Of a DNA stretch of 64,000 bases, positions 52,903 through 60,513 are shown in pieces. The stretch covers positions 310,001 to 374,000 of the forward strand of contig JAUZSN010000002.1 of the NCBI GenBank assembly GCA_030949405.1. Reading direction: 5' to 3'. Numbering within the stretch: position 1 is the stretch's first letter; each line of letters opens with the position of its first letter. The position numbers were made by a program, and so were the translations under genes. The notes under the pieces are model-generated. The model had not been told where the DNA came from. It searched no databases and worked only from the letters and a program-made list of their open reading frames with translations. The stretch comes from Methylococcales bacterium (GTDB taxonomy: Bacteria; Pseudomonadota; Gammaproteobacteria; Methylococcales; Methylomonadaceae).

Positions 52903-55140
52903 AGACTTGTTCTTTAAGAAGAAGTTAATATATCATGTTAAAATTCCATAGGATAGCCGCTAAAAAATAAAATAAATCTTTTACACCTTCTTTTTTATTT
53001 CTAAACTTGTCAACTAGACATCTATATCTTTTCATTCCACCGATTACATGCTCAACAATGACTCTTTCACGACTCATCTCTTTGTTTTCTTTTTTTTGTT
53101 TTTCAGTTAATGTTGGGTTTGGATTATGCTTAGATTTATTTGGTTTTTTATGAGGAATATTTACCGAATTAGTTTTATATTCATTATTAAACCCCAAATA
53201 ACCTAAATCAATAAATATATTAAAATTACTAAACCAATTTAATTCTGGATTAAATTCTTTTTTAAACATTCCATAATCATGATTTTTACCTGGAAAACTA
53301 ACCCCAATATATAAAATTAAATGACCTAAAGAAGCTATAGTGGTATTTTTAATTGTATGCTGTTTTTTTTACCACTGTAAAATTCATTTTGTTCTTCATA
53401 GTCACTAGGGCGTTGTACAGCACGCTCTGTAGCATCTATTATCAATGTTTGAACTCCGCCAAAAGCCTGCTGCATTTCTTCAGGGGTTGAAAAACTTGTT
53501 GCAGGTAAAACATTAGACTTGTTCTTCTAAATAAAATATATTAAAATCAATTGCTTATATATAATTGATAACATTCACAATCAGTTGATACAGCCTAATA
53601 AATAAACTTTAAATTAAATTATTAAAAATAATAAATAAGCTTTATAATAAATTTCTATAAAAAATAAAAATCAAAGTATAACATGAAAATAAAAGAAATT
53701 TTACCAAGAATTTATGATGATAGACAGTTAAGAGCTTTAACAGGATTAAAAACAGAACATTTTATTTTACTATTATCTCTATTTGAAAAGACCCTTATTG
53801 AAGATCAAAAAGAAAAACATGAAAATAAAGAAAGAAAATACGGTAGTGGTTTAGATAGCACATTAAAAACACCCGCAGACAAATTATTATTTATATTAAA
53901 TTATATGAAGTGCTATTCTACTTTCGATCACTTAGGGTTTTCTTTTAATATGAATAAATCATGCGCCCATACTCATGTATACAAATTATTTCCAATTTTA
54001 ATAAAGACGTTAGATATATTTAATGTTTTACCTGCAACAAGTTTTTCAACCCCTGAAGAAATGCAGCAGGCTTTTGGCGGAGTTCAAACATTGATAATAG
54101 ATGCTACAGAGCGTGCTGTACAACGCCCTAGTGACTATGAAGAACAAAATGAATTTTACAGTGGTAAAAAAACAGCATACAATTAAAAATACCACTATAG
54201 CTTCTTTAGGTCATTTAATTTTATATATTGGGGTTAGTTTTCCGGTAAAAATCATGATTATGGAATGTTTAAAAAGAATTTAATCCAGAATTAAATTGGT
54301 TTAGTAATTTTAATATATTTATTGATTTAGGTTATTTGGGGTTTAATAATGAATATAAAACTAATTCGGTAAATATTCCTCATAAAAAACCAAATAAATC
54401 TAAGCATAATCCAAACCCAACATTAACAGAAAATAAAAAAAAAGAAAACAAAGATATGAGTCGTGAAAGAGTCATTGTTGAGCATGTAATCGGTGGAATG
54501 AAAAGATATAGATGCCTAGTTGACAAGTTTAGAAATAAAAAAGAAGGTGTAAAAGATTTATTTTCTTTTTTAGCGGCTATCCTATGGAATTTTAACATGA
54601 TATATTAACTTCTTCTTAAAGAACAAGTCTATTAAATATATCTAACGTCTTTATTAAAATTGGAAATAATTTGTATACATGAGTATGAGCGCATGATTTA
54701 TTCATATTAAAAGAAAACCCTAAGTGATCGAAAGTAGAATAGCACTTCATATAATTTAATATAAATAATAATTTGTCTGCGGGTGTTTTTAATGTGCTAT
54801 CTAAACCACTACCGTATTTTCTTTCTTTATTTTCATGTTTTTCTTTTTGATCTTCAATAAGGGTCTTTTCAAATAGAGATAATAGTAAAATAAAATGTTC
54901 TGTTTTTAATCCTGTTAAAGCTCTTAACTGTCTATCATCATAAATTCTTGGTAAAATTTCTTTTATTTTCATGTTATACTTTGATTTTTATTTTTTATAG
55001 AAATTTATTATAAAGCTTATTTATTATTTTTAATAATTTAATTTAAAGTTTATTTATTAGGCTGTATCAACTGATTGTGAGTGTTATCAAGTATATATAA
55101 GCAATTGATTTTAATATATTTTATTTAGAAGAACAAGTCT
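52903..55140 (-). mobile_element. IS5-family element, copy C, interrupted by copy D
   Basis: Outer repeats AGACTTGTTCTT start at 52903 and end at 55140, and ATT flanks both sides (52900-52902, 55141-55143). The two parts, 52903-53514 and 54634-55140, add up to 1119 bp, exactly copy A. The A8 slip site and the CCTGG and T6 sites are intact, so it was probably functional until copy D split orfA. Confidence 0.9.
53515..54630 (+). mobile_element. IS5-family element, copy D, nested in copy C (1116 bp, defective)
   Basis: Inserted in opposite orientation into orfA of copy C with an exact ATT duplication (53512-53514 and 54631-54633). Three single-base losses relative to copy A: A8 to A7 at the slip site (54174-54180), CCAGG to CCGG near 54241, and A6 to A5 near 54270. 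OrfA ends early at KKTAYN, and no frame reads into the DDE Glu. It transposed cleanly although it cannot encode a full transposase. Confidence 0.92.
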
Positions 55141-55850
55141 ATTGATAGTTTAGGTGACTTATCGACCAGCCCAACGCATGTCACTATTCCTTTAGGTAAC
55201 GTTGAGGGTGGTTCAGGTATTAATATAGAAATTCCATTAGGCATTGGTTTTGATGCAACTGGAAGTGGAGAGTCACAAAATATTCCCGACGTTAGCAGTA
55301 GCATTGAAGAATATATTCAAGGACTATTTTCATCAAATTCAGATTATTATACAAGTACCACTTCCGATTTTTTTGGTTTATTTTCAGAAGGAGAGCAAAC
55401 ATTCTTTCAACAGAATATCGTTTTAGCGAGTAATAATGACGAACCCAGCGACACGTCTATTGTTTTTGATGGCTCTCATCAACTTAACTTAGGTAGTAAT
55501 TCTATTATTAATGCGTTAACGATTGACGCTAAAACCCTTCCTTTCAATACGACCTTAGAATTAAAAAATATTGATTTTGCTGTGATTGAAGGAGGTGTTA
55601 ATGTCACTGCTGATGACCTAAAAAACACCTTAATTATTGCCGACAGTGAAAAAGAACAAACAGTTTTAACAAAAGGCGGTGAAGATTTAATTACCATTGG
55701 GAAAGGAAAACATAAATTACATGGGGGGCAAATAAAGATGCAGTTAAATTTGAAGGCAAAGAAAGTGATTATAAAATTACCTATGAAGCTTCAAAAATAA
55801 TTTTGACCTCTATTGAAAACCCAGATGATATTGTGACCTTAATTAATAAT

Positions 55851-56966
55851 AGACTTGTTCTTTAAGAAGAAGTTAATATATCATGTTAAAATTCCATAGG
55901 ATAGCCGCTAAAAAAGAAAATAAATCTTTTACACCTTCTTTTTTATTTCTAAACTTGTCAACTAGGCATCTATATCTTTTCATTCCACCGATTACATGCT
56001 CAACAATGACTCTTTCACGACTCATCTCTTTGTTTTCTTTTTTTTGATTTTCAGTTAATGTTGGGTTTGGATTATGCTTAGATTTATTTGGTTTTTTATG
56101 AGGAATATTTACCGAATTAGTTTTATATTCATTATTAAACCCCAAATAACCTAAATCAATAAATATATTAAAATTACTAAACCAATTTAATTCTGGATTA
56201 AATTCTTTTTAAACATTCCATAATCATGATTTTTACCGGAAAACTAACCCCAATATATAAAATTAAATGACCTAAAGAAGCTATAGTGGTATTTTTAATT
56301 GTATGCTGTTTTTTTACCACTGTAAAATTAATTTTGTTCTTCATAGTCACTAGGGCGTTGTACAGCAAGCTCTGTAGCATCTATTATCAATGTTTGAACT
56401 CCGCCAAAAGCCTGCTGCATTTCTTCAGGGGTTGAAAAACTTGTTGCAGGTAAAACATTAAATATATCTAACGTCTTTATTAAAATTGGAAATAATTTGT
56501 ATACATGAGTATGGGCGCATGATTTATTCATATTAAAAGAAAACCCTAAGTGATCGAAAGTAGAATAACACTTCATATAATTTAATATAAATAATAATTT
56601 GTCTGCGGGTGTTTTTAATGTGCTATCTAAACCACTACCGTATTTTCTTTCTTTATTTTCATGTTTTTCTTTTTGATCTTCAATAAGGGTCTTTTCAAAT
56701 AGAGATAATAGTAAAATAAAATGTTCTGTTTTTAATCCTGTTAAAGCTCTTAACTGTCTATCATCATAAATTCTTGGTAAAATTTCTTTTATTTTCATGT
56801 TATACTTTGATTTTTATTTTTTATAGAAATTTATTATAAAGCTTATTTATTATTTTTAATAATTTAATTTAAAGTTTATTTATTAGGCTGTATCAACTGA
56901 TTGTGAGTGTTATCAAGTATATATAAGCAATTGATTTTAATATATTTTATTTAGAAGAACAAGTCT
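55851..56966 (-). mobile_element. IS5-family element, copy E (1116 bp, defective)
   Basis: Same three single-base losses as copy D (A7 slip site near 56310, CCGG near 56238, T5 near 56210). Flanks are AAT on the left (55848-55850) and ATT on the right (56967-56969). The unmatched flanks could be a point change in a duplicated ATT or the product of recombination between copies. Confidence 0.9.
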
Positions 56967-57492
56967 ATTGAAAGTTTAGAGTTTTCGGATAAAACCGTGA
57001 CGGTTAAACCAGATGAAAATTTAAAACTTGATGCGGTGATAGGAACTTATGTACAAATTTTTGGACGGCAACCGCATGTTAAGGAAATAGATCAGTGGTC
57101 AAAAGCGGTTGAAGATAGCGACCTCTCCTTAGGCAAGATGGCCTTGTTACTTTTAGGCTCAGGTGAACAAGAAGAAAAAATGGGTTTTAATATTAATAAT
57201 GCCGATATACCTACCCAGATTAAACAATTATATTTAGGTGTTTTGGGGCGCGAAGCGGATGCCGAAGGTGAAAAATTTTGGGGCGGCCATTTAAAAAATA
57301 AAACGACAACTCTTGAAAACATAGCCAGCGCCATTGTCAATTCGCCTGAAATGGAAACTCACTACAAACCAGTATCTGAATGGGATTTTGCAATCGATTA
57401 AGAGAGGAACTTTTTAAGGCGTTGCTGGGTCAAAGAATTTGGAAAAAAATATAAATAGAGCTTGATTTTAATCACATTTATCCGAATTTTAA

Positions 57493-57519
57493 TTAGCACT
57501 CTCTTTGAGGGAGTGCTAA
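57493..57519 (+). promoter_or_regulatory. CIRCE operator (HrcA binding site) before rpoH
   Basis: TTAGCACTC-N9-GAGTGCTAA, a perfect match to the CIRCE consensus with the correct 9-base spacer. It ends 36 bases before the rpoH ATG. HrcA normally represses groESL and dnaK through this site. Here it would place the heat-shock sigma factor itself under HrcA. Confidence 0.93.
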
Positions 57520-57555
57520 ACTTACTCCAACTTTATAATTAAGAGGCGTATCATA

Positions 57556-58416
57556 ATGAGTCAGGGTTTAGCTTTACCTACCAATTTGTCAGTGGGTACA
57601 TTCGATAGTTACTTAAATGTCGTTGGGCAAATGCCCAAATTAACGCCCGAACAAGAATATGAACTTGCCGTGCGTTATCGCGATGAAGGTGATTTAGAAG
57701 CCGCTCGACATTTAGTGATGTCCAACTTACGTTTTGTAGCCCATGTTGCACGCGGTTATAATGGCTACGGCTTACCGTTACCTGATATTATTCAAGAGGG
57801 CAATATTGGCTTAATGAAAGCGGTCAAACGTTTCGATCCCGAAGTCGGTGTGCGCCTCGTTTCATTTGCTGTGCATTGGATTCGCGCAGAAATTCATGAA
57901 TATGTCATTAAAAATTGGCGTGTTGTTAAAATTGCAACAACAAAAGCCCAACGTAAATTATTTTTTAATTTGCGTAAATCTAAAAAAGGCTTAGGCTGGT
58001 TATCTAAAGCCGATGCAGAAGCGATTGCTGAAAATTTAAATGTTGACCTAAAAGTTGTCTATGAAATGGAAAAACGCATAGATGGCCGTGATTTAGGCTT
58101 TGATTTACCCGTAGATAATACAGGGTCCGAAGAAACCTATAATGCCCCTTCAAGTTATTTAATGGAAGCTGAATCAGATCCAGCCTTATTACTCGAAAAA
58201 TCCGACTGGAAAGGGTATAAAGAAAATTTATTAAGTGACGCGTTATCTAAGCTTGATGAGCGCAGTTTAGATATTCTTTCAAGTCGTTGGTTATCGGATA
58301 AAAAAGCCACCTTACATGAATTAGCGGCACGTTATAATGTTTCAGCGGAACGAATCAGGCAACTTGAAAAAAATGCCATGAAAAAAATTAAAGCCTCGGT
58401 TGTTTTGGAAGCTTAA
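57556..58416 (+). CDS. rpoH: Heat-shock sigma factor RpoH (sigma-32)
   Basis: A 286-aa sigma factor directing heat-shock promoters. Region 1.2/2 has LTPEQEYELAVRYRDEGD, HLVMSNLRFVAHVARGYNGYGLPLPDIIQEG and GLMKAVKRFDPEVGVRLVSFAVHWIRAEIHEY. The RpoH box appears as TTKAQRKLFFNLRK. Region 4 ends with LHELAARYNVSAERIRQLEKNAMKKI. The ribosome-binding site is GAGGCG. It is unusual in having a CIRCE operator in its leader. Monocistronic, with a strong terminator after it. Confidence 0.97.
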   Translation: MSQGLALPTNLSVGTFDSYLNVVGQMPKLTPEQEYELAVRYRDEGDLEAARHLVMSNLRFVAHVARGYNGYGLPLPDIIQEGNIGLMKAVKRFDPEVGVRLVSFAVHWIRAEIHEYVIKNWRVVKIATTKAQRKLFFNLRKSKKGLGWLSKADAEAIAENLNVDLKVVYEMEKRIDGRDLGFDLPVDNTGSEETYNAPSSYLMEAESDPALLLEKSDWKGYKENLLSDALSKLDERSLDILSSRWLSDKKATLHELAARYNVSAERIRQLEKNAMKKIKASVVLEA

Positions 58417-58439
58417 ACGTCCTTAAAATAATAGAATGA

Positions 58440-58467
58440 AAAGCCAACCTTAGGTTGGCTTTTTTTA
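58440..58467 (+). terminator. Intrinsic terminator of rpoH
   Basis: AAGCCAACC/GGTTGGCTT stem with a 3-base loop, followed by TTTTTTT to 58466; 24 bases after the stop. Confidence 0.92.
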
Positions 58468-58537
58468 GCTACCAACTTAAGACAGGACACGTTGAGGTTA
58501 AGCCTCGCTCCCTAGCGTCCCGTCTTAAGTGGGTAGC
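58468..58537. repeat. Long imperfect palindrome (MITE-like)
   Basis: Arms GCTACCAACTTAAGAC (58468-58483) and GTCTTAAGTGGGTAGC (58522-58537) pair at 15 of 16 positions, with a small inner GAGG...CCTC pairing. One arm recurs at 49697-49711. Bases from 58538 to the kdsA start have no ORF and no clear promoter. Confidence 0.65.
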
Positions 58538-58747
58538 CGATTTTTTTATTTTTGACCTTTTACATGGACTAAAATTGACCCTATAATTTTAGCCCACAGC
58601 CCCTCCCCCTATTATTTCCTGTTTACTGGCTAAAAAATTCATTTAAAAATCTCTGTACACAACAAAAGGCGCGTGACGCTTTGCTTATGCACCCACTTTT
58701 TATAAAGTGTAAAATGAGTTACATTATTAAACAAAATGAGAAAATAT

Positions 58748-59581
58748 ATGAAATTATGTGATTTTGAATCCGGTTTAAATCAACCTTTATTTTTAATTGC
58801 AGGCCCTTGCGTGATCGAAAGCGAACAACTTGCTTTAGATACAGCGGGCTATTTAAAAGAACTCACGACAGAATTAAACATCCCCTTTATTTATAAATCC
58901 TCATTTGATAAAGCCAATCGTTCCTCCCATAAAAGTTTTCGGGGCTTAGGGGTTGAAGAGGGCTTGCGTATTTTAGAAAAGGTCAAACAAACGATTGGCG
59001 TTCCTGTCTTAACTGATGTTCATGAAGATACGCCATTGGCCGAAGTCGCCAGTGTGGTTGATGTTATGCAAACCCCTGCCTTTTTATGTCGGCAAACAAA
59101 CTTTATTCAAGAAGTGGCAAAACAAGGGATTCCTGTTAACATTAAAAAAGGACAGTTTCTAGCCCCATGGGATATGAAGCATGTCGTTGATAAAGCAAAA
59201 GCGACAGGTAATGAGCAAATCATGGTCTGTGAGCGGGGAGTCTCATTTGGCTACAATAACTTAGTCTCAGATATGCGCTCTTTAGCCGTTATGCGTGAAA
59301 GTCATTGTCCCGTTGTTTTTGATGGGACGCACTCCGTTCAATTACCGGGCGGACAAGGAACGGTTTCAGGGGGACAACGCGAATTTGTTCCTGTCCTTGT
59401 AAGAGCGGCGGTTGCGGCTGGGGTTGCTGGATTGTTTTTAGAAACTCATCCTAATCCAGACAAAGCATTAAGTGATGGGCCTAATTCGTGGCCATTACAT
59501 CGAATGAAGGAATTACTAGAAACCTTAATGATTATTGATAATGCGGTTAAAGCGGCAGGGTTTATTGAAAATAGCTTATAA
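58748..59581 (+). CDS. kdsA: 2-dehydro-3-deoxyphosphooctonate aldolase (KDO-8-P synthase)
   Basis: Makes KDO-8-phosphate for the LPS inner core. The ATG at 58748 ([20 protein letters not shown]) is the family start and gives 277 aa; an ATG at 58736 adds four residues. Blocks [70 protein letters not shown] and [14 protein letters not shown] are intact. The Asn in CERG-x4-YNNL and the lack of the metal Cys cannot be judged without alignment. Confidence 0.96.
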   Translation: MKLCDFESGLNQPLFLIAGPCVIESEQLALDTAGYLKELTTELNIPFIYKSSFDKANRSSHKSFRGLGVEEGLRILEKVKQTIGVPVLTDVHEDTPLAEVASVVDVMQTPAFLCRQTNFIQEVAKQGIPVNIKKGQFLAPWDMKHVVDKAKATGNEQIMVCERGVSFGYNNLVSDMRSLAVMRESHCPVVFDGTHSVQLPGGQGTVSGGQREFVPVLVRAAVAAGVAGLFLETHPNPDKALSDGPNSWPLHRMKELLETLMIIDNAVKAAGFIENSL

Positions 59582-59585
59582 ATTT

Positions 59586-59617
59586 AAAAGAGCCGTTTTA
59601 AAGCGGCTCTTTTTTTA
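59586..59617 (+). terminator. Intrinsic terminator after kdsA
   Basis: AAAAGAGCCG/CGGCTCTTTT stem with an 8-base loop and a T-run to 59617, between kdsA and the convergent soxZ; it could serve both strands because of the flanking A-run and T-run. Confidence 0.9.
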
Positions 59618-59626
59618 AATAATTAA

Positions 59627-59938
59627 CTATTCAATTTTTCGTGTTTCAATCGCTGTATTATTTAAATTATCACGCCAACTGATACTAATACGATCCCCTG
59701 CGATTCCACCTTTCAGCATAAAAGAAAAATAAGGGTTTTTAGAAACACCCGCTCCCAATTGACTTTGAACCACGACTTGTCCATTATGCTTAACCGTTAG
59801 TTCCTGAATATAGTGCATAGGAATCCGTAAGCCAGTCACGTCATCAATATTACGCCCATGTTCCATAGGATGAGAAATAAGGGTTCTAATTTGCGTTTTT
59901 CCATCAATCCGTTTAGTCCGAATTTTAATCGTTGACAT
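59627..59938 (-). CDS. soxZ: Sulfur carrier complex subunit SoxZ
   Basis: A 103-aa immunoglobulin-fold partner of SoxY. The start at 59938 has GGAGGA directly upstream; the frame from 59959 runs into soxY. Motifs are IKIRTKRIDGKTQIRTLISHPMEHG, IPMHYIQELTVKHNGQ, KNPYFSFMLKGG and GDRISISWRDN, all typical. It begins one base after the soxY stop. No soxAX, soxB or soxCD lies in the window, so the pair may act in a truncated Sox route or another periplasmic sulfur relay. Confidence 0.92.
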   Translation of the reverse strand: MSTIKIRTKRIDGKTQIRTLISHPMEHGRNIDDVTGLRIPMHYIQELTVKHNGQVVVQSQLGAGVSKNPYFSFMLKGGIAGDRISISWRDNLNNTAIETRKIE

Positions 59939-59939
59939 T

Positions 59940-60380
59940 TTATCCTCCACACCCGCCAATGGTTACTTTCACTTTTTTTTGTGTTCGGTATAACGTTGAT
60001 TGAGCCTTAATAATCACAATAACATTCGACGTTTTTGCCATTTTTACACGGGCTGAAACTAACGCCTCCATAGTCGGTGATAAATTAAAAAGGGCCACTA
60101 AGGGAATTGGGTTTTTTTCTACAAAAATATACACTTGCTCAACATTTTCTAATGAACTCGTCACCGTTAAGGGAACGACCGCCCCATTTTCAGCAATGGT
60201 TGGAATTTTTAAATTAATTTTATCACTCAGTGAAATATCATTCGTTTTAAAGGATTCCACTAAACTCGCTTCAACAGAACGACTAGCAAATAAATTGTTT
60301 AACCATTCTGCTCGTGCTGTTTTCGAGATAAATAACCCGATACTCGGTACAAGAAAAAAAAAACGTCGCGTAATAGACAT
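59940..60380 (-). CDS. soxY: Sulfur covalently-binding protein SoxY
   Basis: A 146-aa periplasmic carrier that holds sulfur intermediates on a Cys at a flexible C-terminus. The sequence ends exactly in GGCGG, the swinging arm. The N-terminus MSITRRFFFLVPSIGLF with a twin Arg suggests export by Tat, the usual SoxY route. The mature region has LKIPTIAENGAVVPLTVTSS and YIFVEKNPIPLVALFNL. The codons of the last Gly-Gly also form the Shine-Dalgarno sequence for soxZ. Divergent from hypF across 133 bases that hold the two promoters (not resolved). Confidence 0.93.
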   Translation of the reverse strand: MSITRRFFFLVPSIGLFISKTARAEWLNNLFASRSVEASLVESFKTNDISLSDKINLKIPTIAENGAVVPLTVTSSLENVEQVYIFVEKNPIPLVALFNLSPTMEALVSARVKMAKTSNVIVIIKAQSTLYRTQKKVKVTIGGCGG

Positions 60381-60513
60381 GGTGTAATAACCTAAAAATT
60401 AAATTTAAAAACACATTATGATTGTTTAACCGCTTTATTTTACAACGCATTCTTTTTGACGGTAGTAAAATTACAAGCTTTAAATCAAGAGCGCGACCAA
60501 GATCACAACGGCG

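Larger units (their letters stand above)
52735..57401 (+). pseudogene. DUF4214-type surface protein gene shattered by three IS copies
   Basis: Three plus-strand segments join in one frame when the IS copies are removed: 52735-52902, 55141-55850 and 56967-57401. Segment one (VSTFKATIDPIVEEQPDP..., VTFGQTTIEVNGQNTINTT) meets segment two at one ATT codon (PIDSLGDLS). Segment two has beta-rich repeats (IVFDGSHQLNLGSNSI) and shifts frame at a G6 run near 55723, after which KDAVKFEGKESDYKITYEAS continues. Segment three carries two DUF4214-like repeats (YVQIFGRQPHVKEIDQW; LYLGVLGREADAEGEKFW). The N-terminus is lost, probably with the IS110 relic. The likely original role was a calcium-dependent secreted or S-layer-like surface protein. 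Confidence 0.78.
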
